Below, in pieces: positions 35,086 through 47,052 of a stretch of 64,000 bases of DNA. The stretch covers positions 1,747,223 to 1,811,222 of the forward strand of contig JALPQD010000387.1 in the NCBI GenBank assembly GCA_023101885.1, written 5' to 3'. The position numbers were made by a program, and so were the translations under genes. This stretch comes from Typhlomys cinereus (lineage: Eukaryota > Chordata > Mammalia > Rodentia > Platacanthomyidae). Numbering within the stretch: position 1 is the first letter of the stretch; every line of letters starts with the position of its first letter. The notes beneath the pieces were generated by a model. It was not told the origin of the DNA. It did not search any database and saw nothing but the letters and a program-made list of their open reading frames with translations.

Positions 35086-35332
35086 AATGAAAGCATTTCT
35101 TAAGGAAGTGTGAGAAGCCACATTTGAAATCCCCTTTCCTTAGTGTTCACATAAGTAAGTTGAACTCGGTATAAGAGAAGTAGAGGAAGTGTTATTCATA
35201 ATGTTCCTCATTGACTTGATTTACTGAGGTACTTCTTTAGTTGTATATTCTTCAGCTTATGTGACTCCACAAAACTAGATGATGGACATGTGCTTCATTT
35301 ATACTCAACCATACCTTAGATCACAAATGAAA

Positions 35333-35357
35333 AGAGAGGTCATACAGAAGGTTTTCA
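35333..35357 (+). repeat. 25-bp direct repeat, copy 2
   Basis: Identical to 34664-34688, and lies just upstream of the L1 homology. Confidence 0.9.
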
Positions 35358-35395
35358 CAAATGAAAGGCCAGACATTATGCAGCTAAGAATCACT

Positions 35396-35765
35396 GAGAT
35401 TATGGCTAATAAGAAAGACTCTCTGGAACTTAATCAAACCCTTAAAGAAATGGACCTTACAGATCTCTATCGAACTTTTCACCCATGCACGAAAGAATAC
35501 ATATTTTTCTCAGCAGCACATGGAACTTTCTCCAAAATAGATCACATATTGGGGCACAAAATGAATCTACACATCTTCCCACCAAAAAAATGTGCCGGAC
35601 CAGATGGATTCAGCACAGAATTCTACCAGACATTTAAGGAGTTAATAACACCAATACTCCTTAAACTGTTCCATCAAATAGCAAAGGAAGGAACACTACC
35701 AAATTCCTTCTATGAAGCTAATATTGTCTTAATCCCAAAACCCAATAAAGATTCACTTAAAAAGA
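35396..35765 (+). pseudogene. L1 ORF2 remnant: endonuclease end joined to RT start
   Basis: In frame 2, [16 protein letters not shown] and [10 protein letters not shown] are the end of the APE-type endonuclease domain. They are followed within a few codons by [13 protein letters not shown] and [14 protein letters not shown], which belong to the start of the reverse transcriptase region. In intact L1 these are separated by roughly 200 residues, so a deletion near 35570-35590 has fused them. A frameshift in the A-rich stretch 35756-35768 moves the reading to frame 1. Confidence 0.9.
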
Positions 35766-36549
35766 AAACTATAGGCCGATCTCTCTGATGAACACAGACG
35801 CAAAGATTCTCAACAAAGTCTTAGCAAATCGGATTCAACAACATATCAAAAAAATCATTCACGGGGACCAAGTAGGCTTCATCCCCGGCACACAAGGTTG
35901 GTTCAACATACGAAAATCAATAAATGTAACTCATCATGTAAACCAGTCCAAAGTCCAAGACCACATGATACTCTCGATAGATGCAGAAAAAGCCTTTGAC
36001 AAGATCCAACAGCCTTTTATGATCAAAACACTAGAGACAGTAGGAATGGAAGGAACCTTTATCAATATAATAAAAGCTGTATACAACAAGCCCACAGCAA
36101 GGATTATGCTCAATGGGGAACAATTGGAAGCATTCTCACTTCGATCAGGAACTAGACAAGGCTGTGCACTCTCACCACTTCTATTCAATATTGTACTTGA
36201 AGTCTTAGCTGAAGCCATAAGACAAGAAAGGGACATAAGAGGGATTCAAATCGGCAAGGAAGAAGTCAAGCTATCCCTATTTGCAGATGACATGATCTTA
36301 TACCTGAGGGATCCCAAAAACTCCACCAGGAAGCTCCTGGAACTAATTGAGAAGTTCAGCAGGGTGGCAGGATACAAAATAAATGTGCAAAAATCAGAGG
36401 CCTTCCTGTATGCCCAGAATGAAATAAGTGAAAAAGCCTTTAGAGAAACAATCCCATTTACTGTAGCCCCCCAAAAAATGAAATACCTTGGTATAAACCT
36501 AACCAGGGAGGTAAAGGACCTTTGCAATGGAAACTTTAAAACCCTGTAG
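35766..36549 (+). pseudogene. L1 ORF2 remnant: reverse transcriptase core
   Basis: The segment, in frame 1, encodes the RT fingers and palm: YRPISLMN, the [13 protein letters not shown] motif (the first catalytic Asp region), [14 protein letters not shown], and the catalytic box FADDMILYL at 36280-36306. It ends at an in-frame TAG (36547-36549), after which homology continues in the same frame. The catalytic residues are still present, but the stop and upstream damage make the copy dead. Confidence 0.95.
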
Positions 36550-37716
36550 AAAGAAATTGCAGAAGACACCAGAAGGTGGAAAGACCTCCCATGTTCTTGG
36601 ATTGGCAGAATCAACATTGTAAAAATGACCATCCTGCCAAAGGCAATATACAAATTCAATGCTATACCAATTAAAATCCCAAAGCAATTCTTTAAAGAAG
36701 TTGACCAAATAATCTCAAAGTTCATATGGAGGCACAAAAGACCCAGGAGAGCACAGACAATCCTGAGTAACAAAAACAATGCTGGAGGTATTACCATACC
36801 AAACCTTAGTCTATACTATAAATCCATAGTTATAAAAACAGCCTGGTGCTGGCTCCAAAATAGACACAGAGATCAATGGATAAGGGTTGAAGACCCAGAT
36901 ATAAGCCCACAAAAATACAGCCATTTGGTCTTTGACAAAGGGGCCCAAAGAATCCAATGGAAAAAGAATTGCATCTTCAACAAATGGTGCTGGCAAAACT
37001 GGATCTCCACATGCAGAAGATTAAAGCTGGACCCATACTTGTCACCATGTACAAGACTTAATTCCAAATGGATCAAGGACCTTGATATCAGGCCAGAGAC
37101 TATAAAAATCATAGTTGAAAGGATAGGGAACTCCCTCGAGCTGATTGGGCTAGGCCAACATTTCCTAAACAGACATCCAATGGCACAGTCACTGCTACCA
37201 ACTCTCAAAAGTTGGGATCTTATGAAATTAAAGAGCTTCTGTTCAGATAAAGAGATTGTAACACGAGCTCAAAGGCAACCCACAGAATGGGAGAAAATCT
37301 TCACTAACCACATCTCTGATAGAGCTCTACTGTCCAGAGTGCACAAAGAACTTAGAAAACTAAACACCAAGGAAACAAATGGCCCAATTAAAAAATGGGC
37401 CCTGGAACTTAAAAGAAATTTTACCAGGGATGAAATTAAAATGTCTAACAAATATCTCAAAAAATGCTCCACTTCTTTAGCCATCAGGGAAATGCAAATC
37501 AAAACCTCCCTGAGATATCATCTCACCCTGGTCAGGATGGCAAAAATCCACAACACAAACAACAACAAATGCTGGAGAGGATGTGGAGAGAGGGGAACTC
37601 TGCTACATTGCTGGTGGGAATGCAGGCTCATACAGCCACTCTGGGGAGCCGTCTGGAGATTCATAAAGAAATTAAAGATTGAAATGCCATATGACCCTGC
37701 TATTCCACTTTTGTGA
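36550..37716 (+). pseudogene. L1 ORF2 remnant: thumb and C-terminal region
   Basis: In frame 1 after the TAG, the reading contains KFIWRHKRPR, NAGGITIPNLSLYYKS and, near its end, a Cys-rich stretch (CWRGCGERGTLLHCWWEC) that corresponds to the ORF2 C-terminal Cys/His motif. A TGA at 37714-37716 follows PYDPAIPLL, where intact L1 reads on. Confidence 0.93.
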
Positions 37717-38007
37717 ATAACCCCCCATGCAGCAGAGGTTCGCCTCGATAGCACAAGCACGACCATGTTTATAGCAGCCCTGTTTACAATAGCAAAGTCA
37801 TGGAATCAACCTAAATGTCCAACAGTTGACGAGTGGATAAGGAAACTGTGGTACATGTGTACAATGGAGTACTACTCAGCCATCAAAAATGATGAATTAC
37901 TGGAATTTGCTGGGAAATGGATGTCTTTAGAAACAATTATATTAAGTGAAATATCCCAAACCCGGAAAGTTAAGCGCCGTATGTACTCCCTCATAGGTGG
38001 CTCCTAG
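37717..38007 (+). pseudogene. L1 ORF2 remnant: extreme C-terminus
   Basis: Still in frame 1, MFIAALFTIAKSWNQPKCPT and WYMCTMEYYSAIKNDE are the usual last ORF2 segment, ending MYSLIGGS before the natural stop. The same frame on both sides of the TGA shows that stop to be a nonsense mutation. Confidence 0.93.
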
Positions 38008-38014
38008 TACCAAA

Positions 38015-39035
38015 CTCACCCAGCCCACATTGAGACACTCAAATGTAAACCTATGTAATACAGTAATTGCAAGGATTGTCAACAGGAGGGATGGGGTTGG
38101 AGGGCCACACCAGACACAAGGAGAGAGGGGACCATATTACAGCAGAGAAAATCGGCCTCCAAGGAATGCAAGTAAGTAATGTGACACCTGGTTAAGTTCA
38201 CAGACGTTCATTCCTGATCATGTACAACTGAGAGGGTATGATCTCACCAGAAGGGGAGGGCATTTAGTCTGGCAGATGAAAGGTGATCATTTTGCAAATG
38301 GGTGACTTGACCCCTCCTTCTGCTTTTATTACATCTACCCTTGAATGTGCTATTATAACAAGACTCCAGTTCAACAGTTTTTTGTCTCTGAACAGGGGGT
38401 GACATACAGTGCCCATCAGGATGGAGTGAAGGGCATTGCAGGAGCAGCAAAACTGCAAAAGAAAATCAACAAACCACAATCCAGAACTTCAGAGACTCTA
38501 TATCAACCACATAGAACTAAGCCAGCCTAATCTCCTCCCATCCTGAAGCTCAGGGACATTTGCGAAAGAGGGGGTGGTAAGATTATAAGAGCAAAAGGAT
38601 GGGAGGAGCAATGATCTGAAGATTCTCCACACTAGTTAGGGCTGAAGCAATCATAATAGGACTTTGTATGCCCTTGCAATGTCCAATACACTATTGACCT
38701 CACAAAGTCTAGCATCTGCTAAAGGCACCAAGATCCTTGGAGGCAAGGGATTGACAGCCACAGTAGTGTTCCTATGCTTAAGGGGAACATGAGAAAGGGT
38801 TCAGGGAAATGCCACTGGGTCCTTGTATGTCATCGGAGTGGAGGACCAAGAGGAGAGTTAGGCATTCATAATAAAGGACTCTCTGGGAATTGGGGGGGAG
38901 GCACTGGGAGACGAAGAGGGAGGGAAGGGGAGCAGGGGGTTCGGGGGGAGGAGGAGGGAGGGAGGGAACCGGTGTACCTGTTAAGTTTGTATGAGCGGAA
39001 ATAATAATAAAAAATGTTTAAAAAATTAAATAAAA
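38015..39035 (+). mobile_element. L1 3' UTR with purine-rich tract
   Basis: The UTR follows ORF2 directly. It contains a G-rich tract at 38885-38970 (runs of GGGGGGG and GGAGGGAGGGAGGG) that could form G-quadruplexes, then GTTAAGTTTGTATGAGCGG and an A-rich end. This is the reference copy used to identify the scattered fragments. Confidence 0.9.
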
Positions 39036-42000
39036 AGAAAGAAAGACTCTAGAACCATATCCAAGAACTGTTAAAAGAAAATCTCTCTAAATAGGGTCAA
39101 AAAACTTTCTAAAGGTGGTAGAAAATAAAGAGTTGACTTTTGTAACTTTGTAGAATTTTGATTTTAGCATTAACCTAAAGAAAGAAAGAAAAGCAAAACA
39201 AAATTGTTTAAAAATATTGGGCTCTAGATTTTTTTTCTCACAGTGAGATGGGTTAATAACTACGAAATCATGTGGATTCTGCATTTGAACAAATGAGTAA
39301 ATATTTCACAGGTAAAGTAATCAAGAGTTCACATAGTTAGAAAAGAAATTATAAATAAGTAAAGTATAAATGAGTCCTTCAGTGAACCCTACAATGCTGA
39401 ATTAGACATAGAGATATCACTATGAACCTAACCATCTTGTCTGTGAATACATCAATTAGCATATCTACAAGTATTTCCTAGCTGTACCTCATAGAGATGA
39501 GTTAGAAGAAATAACACCTTATTTGCAGGAAGCCTACTTAGCAACCAGATCTTTGTTTCTAAATATTATTATCTCAGTCTAGTTTCTCTTTGAATTATAT
39601 AAATCTTTCCTATTTTACAAAATGCTGTTTGCAATTTTGTACTAAAAGGAACTGAAGTGGTTATTTTTTTAGCATTTTGACCACATTGACTGATCTAAAC
39701 AATCTAAGTAAGAAAAGATTCAGTGGGCACACCATTTCAGAAAGTTTAAAAGTGCATTACGGCAGGGAAGACATGGTATAACAGCTCAGTTTCTGATAGC
39801 AAGAAACTGTGCATGCATGGTTCATGCAGTTGATATCATGGCAAAGTAGGAAACGGACAGTCACGCAAAAACCAGGAACAGGGCTATAACTTTCAAAATA
39901 CTACCAATATGTGACTTTCTTGCACACACTTTTGCTGATTTCTATAACTTCCCTACATAGTACCACCAATTGATAACTCTTTCAGTTTGTGCAAACAGCA
40001 AGATGATTTGTACTATGACCTAAAAAATACAAATATATTACAAATGGATCTTCTTTCTGGTCCTTTTGCTAAAAGACTGAATCCAAATTGCAAGCATAGT
40101 TAATTTATCCTGAACATTCTCCTAGTTTGTGGACAGCCACTTTCTGCTTCTGTCTTCATAGAAAATGCACATTAGGAGAAGAATAAAAGAGAGAGAGGAT
40201 GCATGAACATAGAGAGACATTAATTGTAACAGATCAGGTCTCTCCACCCTTGTGAATAGTTTCACCTTAATTTCTTCCTTTGATGTCCTATCTCCAAATG
40301 GAGCCACATGAGATTAGGAGTGTTAGTATGGTTTTTACCCTCCAGGTATAACTTGATTACATCTTGACTTTGTCCACAGAAGCCATGGTAAGTAGAGCAG
40401 AACAGTACATTAGAAAGTCAGGCATTGGACTTCATGTTGAAGCACCTCTAACAGGTGTTGTGAAACACTGCCTTCCAGTTAGTTAGCTCTAACTACTTGT
40501 AAGAGACTGTCAAAATTAGATGTGTTATCTACTGAAGACAGGGGGAAGGTAGGTCATTGAACTCTCACTTGGGATTCTGGCTGCTTCTTCATGAATATCC
40601 CAGACATTTGTATGTAATTCTGTCCTAATTGTATGTGTCATGGCCACAAGGTCTTGGGAACTAGGGTATATAGGCAGAAGAAGGAGGTGGGATGGGGACT
40701 CCTCTATGCAGCTATGGGAAAGCCATCATCTATGCTGGGGATGAGATGTGTAGTCTCAAAACAAGTGTGGCTGCTTTGGGGTATGTCTGTGCTTCTATCA
40801 GAAATTTCACGTACTCCTTTAACGCCAATAAATGCATTAGCTAGCCAAGTGAGGGGAAAAAAGAAAGTCAGACCTTGGATGCTAACCTAGAGTGTGTAAT
40901 GGGGTGTGTTTGTGTGTGTGTGGGGGGGGTGTTCTGTGTGTTGTATACCAATTTCCTGTACATTGAAACATACCCTCTAGGAAGGAAGGAGGAACTCATG
41001 AGGCTTAGGAACTAAGTAAGCCTCAGAAGTCCATAAAGCTGAAACTACCAAGATTCACAGAATCCCTCGCCAAGGTAAAGGAAGCAGTAAACAACTGCTG
41101 GAGGAAGAGACTGAGACCAGCCAAGCTGCTGAGAGGAGACTCTGAGAAGCAGAGCTGTCTGCAAGTCATACAGCAAGCTTCAGAGCTGCAGCTTTCATGA
41201 GTCATCACCCAAGGCAGAATGGGTTTTTTAGTGATGTAGTTGCTTTTGTGTCATGCCTACCTCTGTGTACAAATCCTCACCTGTACTCCTGTAAGTAAGC
41301 CTAATAATCTCATTGAATCACCCAGTTGGACTAGGGTGATCTTTACTTTGTTCTGTCACTGGTTTCCTCTCTGGAATGAAAGAGTTTGTGTAGCATCTGT
41401 TCAGGAAGTGTCATGCGACAGAAATTCAATATATAAACTTGAGAAAACACATTCTAGTCCAAAACATCTCTGTATATTTATAATTCCTCTGTAAGTCTAC
41501 CAGTTAATATATGAAATGGAATGAATATGCAGTATGATAACTGTAGTGGAGGTATTATGATAACTTTCCACAGGCAATATGCAATAATTTTCATTGTTGC
41601 TATTTATAAGACAAACAATGTACTTATATTTTGGTTGTGACCACTTGTGCTTTCATAAACACTAATCTGCCCGTAAGTATTTTTATGTGCAGTAGTATAG
41701 CAGAAACATGACCTTAGCTGTGAAACATATACATTGCTAATAAAAAAACTAGGAACTGACATTTTTATTAATGTATTATAAAATGTTATATGTATACCAA
41801 TAAATAGACAGCAATGAGGCAATGGATTGCAAAATCTCATTTTGACAGTAGTCCAACTCTCCAAGGTCAGTGAATAAAGAGGAAAAAATTGTCAACCATT
41901 TAAGACAGAAAAGAATTTCTGGAAAAGTTTGTTTCTGTTCCCTTTTCATCTATAAAAACTGCACACATTCAAGAAAAAATGCAAACTAACTAATTTCAGT

Positions 42001-42722
42001 GGTTGGTTAATAACTGGTCTGTAGTGAATAAAACCTGAATACATTCTGTTATGTGTTTTTAGCAGCTTGGAACTCTATATATTTTAGTTTTGCTCTATTC
42101 CCTAAATGCAGATTGCTTGATAGTGTGCAAGAGAGCTAATTAGATATAAATACCAACCAGCACCCAAATAACAAGGATCATAATGATCATACAGTGAACA
42201 GCTGTGCCATTCAATAAATTGGTTTCTTTTCTAATACTGCAGCAATTCAAACATTTCCTAGCTCCAAAAATGTTTTTCCCCTTCACAGGCCAGATTCAAT
42301 TAAAAAAAAATATTCTTGCTAATGCAGGACTTCAGAAGGCTAAGAAAATCTGAAGCTTTGTGAACTTTGGTTACACAAGACAGTCCGGATTCTTACTGAT
42401 TCTGACCTCTTCCAATTTCATGGTTGATATAGAAGTAATGCTTATGGGACGATCACAAGAAGAATATGCTATTGTCATTGAGGGCTTTAGTAATTTATAA
42501 AAGTGAGCTTTACTCATTTTGGGTTTGTTATACCATTTTCTCTTTTCAATCTCTTTAAAAAGGGAATGGTGCTTCATTACTGCTTTAGAATGAACAGGTC
42601 TAACTTTCAACTTACTTTCACACATATTTATTTACTAGTGCCTGTTCTGTGTATGATGATATTTTAAGTGACGATAAACCAGATAGACATTGTTCCTCCA
42701 TCCTCAAAAGAACTGGCAATAA
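39036..42722. other. Intergenic, about 3.7 kb unassigned
   Basis: I see no exon-like open frame, RNA gene or named repeat. There is a TG/G-rich patch near 40900-40930. Short open frames at 40633, 41240, 41604 and 42371 lack any family resemblance. Confidence 0.5.
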
Positions 42723-42931
42723 GGGGCTGGAGAGGTGGCTCAGGGGTTAAACCTCTGCCTTACAGACAGAAGGTCCTGAGTTCAGATCCTAGACCCCATG
42801 TATAGAAGCCTGGCGGAAACGGGGGCGGCCTGTGTTTCTGGTCCTGGTAGGGTGGAGCCTGTGAATCCCAGGGCAAGTAAACAAGGAGGAGGTGGAGGCG
42901 GTCCATGGTGGTCCCTGAGTTCGCCCGTGGT

Positions 42932-42968
<37 letters not shown>

Positions 42969-43008
42969 GCACACACACGCACACACACAACAATTGAATA
43001 AATAAAAA
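42723..43008 (+). mobile_element. tRNA-headed SINE, GC-rich subtype
   Basis: The head GGGGCTGGAGAGGTGGCTCA is followed by a B-box-like GAGTTCAGATCC, the GGCGG/GGGGGCGGCC body, TGAATCCCAGGGC, a CA run (42938-42965) and an A-rich end. The flanks near 42708-42723 and 43010-43026 (GACTGGCAATAAG versus GAACTGGCAATAAG) form a target duplication. Confidence 0.92.
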
Positions 43009-43026
43009 AAAAGGACTGGCAATAAG

Positions 43027-44158
43027 TGTGGGGGAAAACACCAAATTTACTTCAAATTACATCAGAAAACAAGTACAAACAGTGATGTCTATGTGAAGAA
43101 CTAAAGAAAGGTTAAATAATTGTCTCAGAAAATAATTGTGAAATGAGTAGTTACATGCTATGAATATATCTGCAAGGCTTCTCCAAGGAAGTAATATTTA
43201 TGAGACCTAAGTTTTAAGTTATGAAAATAGGCAACTCCATGCCCCCCAAAATAAAGCAGCATAAGTTCATGCTACATACATAATTTTTGGCCATGTATCT
43301 CAAGACTGTTATAAATTAACAAAAACATCAGACAATGGTTAGTTTAGAACAGTGATTCCATGCCTTGCCACCCTCCCAAAATTTCATTAACATGATTGTA
43401 AAAAGACTAAAACAGGAAGGATGCATGATGTTAACAGAACCAGAACAGAAAAAAAGAGATAACAGAAAGCAAAATATTCCCTTCTGGAAAGCAGGTGGAT
43501 GAGCGGAAACTTACTTAGCACATTCACATATTCCAGTAAAAAATGCCAAGAAGTGACTAGATTGTCATGCTTATGTCTTCAAAGCACTCAGGGAAAGGTA
43601 ATGCCAGGAACCTGTGGAAGATGTACAAGAAGCTAAAATGAGGAAAATGGGGTTTTAAAGTTTCCTTGAATTTATATGGAGTTGGAATCCAAGCCTCTTG
43701 TCTACTTCATCTAAGTGGCACACTGCCCTTTCTAAACCAATGGAAAAATAATGGAAGGTATTTCTCTAGAGAAGGCAAGAATCAAGAATTGCTAGAACAG
43801 GAAATACTAAGTATTACCAAATATTGAGCTCTGTATTAGAAGAGGGATTATATGAAAGTTCACATGTTGAATATTGAGAGTCTCGTAATTCTTTCCCAAT
43901 AAGACTTCAGAAGGCTGCCAGCCAGTCTTATTCCCTAAGGGAGAGTAGAAAATTCATATGCCCCCCCCCAAGGAAATAATTTACCTAGATCACATTCCTG
44001 TGAGGCTATAGTCAACAAAACTCAACCAGCACACACAGATTCCAATATGTTTTCTAGAAGATTAGTCACGAATTGACTAGAATAACTAGACATTTGAAAA
44101 TATCATTATAAAAGACAAATATCCAAACAAATAGATATAACCAAACAACTTGTAATAA
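43027..44158. other. Intergenic, possibly old L1M remnant
   Basis: Unassigned; scattered A-rich words near 43390-43480 and 44080-44150 look like decayed L1 sequence, without firm homology. Confidence 0.35.
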
Positions 44159-44180
44159 ACAGATACTGGATTTTTAAACT

Positions 44181-44766
44181 TTTTTATTTTTCTAGTTTTA
44201 CAAACACAATGAGTTGTTGTACCTGACCCCCTTCTTGCCTCCCCCTTGTCCCACTCCCTCCACCCTTCACCAATCCATTGCTCTCCCTACCACCCTCCTG
44301 CCTGTCTATTTGTATAGGTCCCCAGGGTTCCCTTAGGGTTGTGTACTCTAGTAGGGGCTCAGGCCTCTCTGAGAGATTAAGTGGTCCTTCCTTGGGTGGA
44401 CCCGCTGATAGGGGTACTCTTATCCACCTATTTAGACGTAACCCCTAAATTTTCTCCTGCGTGAAATTATTTCTTCTGAGTTTCTTGCTAGTCTATGGGG
44501 GAATGTTGATATGTCAGCCATAGTGCAGGTCTGGTGAGGTCAAGTATTTTTGCAGCGAGTTCCTGGATTCAGCAGCCTTGTCTTGTGTGGAATGTCCTAG
44601 CTGGCAGTGGACCTCCCCAACTTTAGGCTCTTATAATCTTACCACTTCCTCTTTCAAAAGATTTTCTGAGCCTTAGGATAGGGAAAGATTTGACTGGCTT
44701 GATAGCGGCTGAGTGTTTTAGGATCCCTGGTACTCTGCACTCTGGTTGGTCATTGTCTATTTCACT
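44181..44766 (-). mobile_element. L1 3' UTR insertion (antisense) with target duplication
   Basis: The left edge is TTTTTTATTTTTCTAG, followed by the pyrimidine tract and the GGGGCTCAGGCCTC block. The flanks ACAGATACTGGATTTTTAAA (about 44160) and ACAGATACTGCATTTCAAA (about 44767) form a slightly diverged target duplication. Confidence 0.8.
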
Positions 44767-45098
44767 ACAGATACTGCATTTCAAACTTAATTTTAAAAAC
44801 AATTATCTTATTAACACAGGAAACAGAAACTTTTGCTAGAAAAAAGGGGACATTGAAAGAATAGCAAAGATCACTTAAAATTTTAAGTAATCAGACGGGA
44901 AGCACTTCAATCCTAATAGTTAAAACATGAAATTTGAAACAACTTCCAGAGCACAAAGGGAATAAGCAGAAGTAAAATAGGAAAGAAGAGATCAGTGAAG
45001 CAGATGACCAATCCAAGACACTTAAGACTTAAATAATAGGAATGGTAGAAAGACAGAATATAGAAATCAAGTGGAAAAAAGGTAAGAAATAATCCAAT
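44767..45098. other. A-rich DNA, possible old L1M remnant
   Basis: This continues the sequence interrupted by the L1 fragment on the left. No coding potential. Confidence 0.35.
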
Positions 45099-45116
45099 AA
45101 GAAATGTCATGTTCAA
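45099..45116. repeat. 18-bp target-site duplication, left copy
   Basis: AAGAAATGTCATGTTCAA recurs at 46582-46599 with one T/C difference. Confidence 0.85.
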
Positions 45117-46581
45117 TTAGAGACCCTACATTAATCACCTGGAACCAGACCAGCCAAATCTCTCCCCATCCTAAAGTTCAGGAAAATTTGCAGAAGACGG
45201 GGTGGTAATATTGTAAGAGCCCTAAAGATGGGGAGGACCAATGATACGCAACATACTCCATACAAGTTAGGGTCGCAGTAGCCATAATCGGACTTTGAAT
45301 GACCTGCACAATGACTGACATATAAATAACCCCCCAAAGTCTAGCATGGATCACAGGCACTAGGATCCTTAGAGGCAAGGGATTAACAGTCACAATAGTG
45401 TTCCCATACTAAAAGGGAGCACAAGAAAGGGCTCTCAACAATGCCATTGAGTCCTTACACCTCATTAGAGTGGAGGACACAGAGGAAAGTTTGACATTCA
45501 CACCAAAGGATGCTTCAGGGATTGGGGGGAAAGGGGAAAACTGGGAAAAAGGGAGGGAGGGGATGAAAAGAAGGGGAAAAGGGGGGGAGGGAGCAAGGGG
45601 GACCATGGAGGGAACTTGAGTACCTATTAAGTTTGTATGATTGGGAAAACAAATAAATAAATTTAAAAAAAAAGTAATAGAAAGGAAATCTGAAAATTTC
45701 AAAATCTTGTAAATGTACTTTGTGTGTAACTGTCAGAGTTTCAGAATTGTATCTATCAGAGATAAGGTTGGCACTATTATGGCTCCATTGTATTTCAGTA
45801 TACTTTTTTTTTTTCCATTTTCTTCATGGACTCTTCCCAGAAGACATTTTTTTAAACATTTTTTATTATTATTACCGCTCATACAAACTTAATAGGTACA
45901 CCGGTTCCCTCCCTCCCTCCTCCTCCCCCCGTACTCCCTGCTCCCCCTCCCCTTACCCCTCCCTCCCCATCCCCCAGTGCCTCCCCCCCCAATTCCCAGA
46001 GAGTCCTTTCTTGTGCATGACTGATTTTCCTCTGGGCCCTCCTCTCCGATGACGTACAAGGACCCAGTGGCATTTCCCTGAACCCTTTCCTGTGTTCCCC
46101 TTAAGCATAGGAACACTACTGTGGCTGCCAATCCCTTGCCTCCAAGGATCTTGGTGCCTTTAGCAGATGCTAGACTTTGTGGGGTCAATAGTGTGTTGGA
46201 CATTGCGCAGGGCATGCAAAGTCCAATTGTGATTGCTTCGGCCCTAACTTGTGTGTAGTATCTTGCATATCATTGTTCCTCCCATCCTCGTGCTCTTACA
46301 ATCTTACCGCTCCCTCTTCTGCAAATGTCCCTGACCTTCAGGATGGGGAGAGATTAGTCTGGCCTAGTTCTAGGTGGTTGATATAGAGTCTCTGAAGTTC
46401 TGGATTGTGGTTTGTTGATTTTCTTTTGCAGTTTTACTGCTCCTGCAATGCCCTTCACTCCATCCTGATGGGTATTGGATGTCACCCCCTAGCCAGAGAT
46501 TTCGGTATATTTGACTTGTGAGCTTGTTCATTAATTTGGTTTCAAAGATTCATTTGAACTTCTTTTTTAAAAAAAAAAAAA
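45117..46581 (+). mobile_element. Composite L1 insertion, candidate 3' transduction
   Basis: Between the 18-bp duplications lie, in order: an L1 3' UTR in plus orientation (45117-45675) with its own A-rich end; about 170 bp of other sequence; an antisense L1 3' UTR fragment (45843-46500); and a short tail ending in poly-A (46568-46583). A poly-A directly before the right duplication suggests one retrotransposition event that read through the first polyadenylation site. A later insertion of the antisense piece is the alternative. Confidence 0.65.
45843..46500 (-). mobile_element. L1 3' UTR fragment (antisense) inside composite
   Basis: Collinear with 1824-2480: TTAATAGGTACACCGG, the C/T tract, AAGCATAGGAACACTACTG and the CTGCTCCTGCAATGCCC block. 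Homology stops at AGCCAGAGA. Confidence 0.85.
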
Positions 46582-46599
46582 AAGAAATGCCATGTTCAA
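46582..46599. repeat. 18-bp target-site duplication, right copy
   Basis: AAGAAATGCCATGTTCAA, matching 45099-45116. Confidence 0.85.
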
Positions 46600-46775
46600 A
46601 GAAAACAGTTTACCATTGAAAAGACCTGTCAAATGACTAGTACAGTAGATTAAAAAAATCCATCACTGAACACATCAACATAAAATTTTAGAAGCCAAGA
46701 GAAGTATTTTGGTCTTTCACCGATGCTGATTAAACATTTTTTTAAAAATTTATTTTTTATTATTTTAGTGTTTAT

Positions 46776-47038
46776 TTTTTATTTTTATTTCTTGTGTGTG
46801 TGTGTGTGTGTATCAGAGGGCATTATGTGTCCCTGTGGAGGACCAAGGGTGACTCAGAGAATCATCCTGGATTGCTTCTACCTTCTTTTTGCTTTTGCTT
46901 TGGGATTTCCCAGGCTAAGTTCACCAAGGCCACCACCATTTCTGTCTGGCATTTTTACTTGGGACCTGGGATCTGAACTCAGGACCTTCTGCTTGCAAGG
47001 CAGAATCTTAAAAACCCTGAGCCATCTCTCCAGCCCTC
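46776..47038 (-). mobile_element. tRNA-headed SINE (antisense)
   Basis: On + strand a TG run leads to TCTGAACTCAGGACCTTCTG and finally GAGCCATCTCTCCAGCCC. TTTTAGTGTTT(A) on both sides (ending 46775 and starting 47039) is the target duplication. The 138-residue open frame across it is a shadow. Confidence 0.9.
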
Positions 47039-47052
47039 TTTTAGTGTTTTAT

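Larger units (their letters stand above)
32776..35395. other. Intergenic, mostly unassigned
   Basis: About 2.6 kb with no recognised gene or repeat apart from a 20-T run at 35066-35085 and a 25-bp direct repeat described separately. Short open frames (33417, 33778, 34596, 34873) have no family resemblance. Confidence 0.45.
35396..39035 (+). mobile_element. 5'-truncated, internally deleted LINE-1
   Basis: The element runs from the end of the ORF2 endonuclease domain through reverse transcriptase, the C-terminal region and a 1-kb 3' UTR to an A-rich tail. The 5' UTR, ORF1 and most of the endonuclease are absent. ORF2 carries a deletion, a frameshift and two stops, so it cannot move on its own. 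The 3' UTR matches the antisense copies at 1824-2818 and 45843-46500. The start is approximate. Confidence 0.93.

Noticed and set aside
35279..37716. A host reverse transcriptase gene
   Set aside because: The motifs, order and 3' UTR are those of LINE-1, and the frame is broken by a deletion, a frameshift and two stops.
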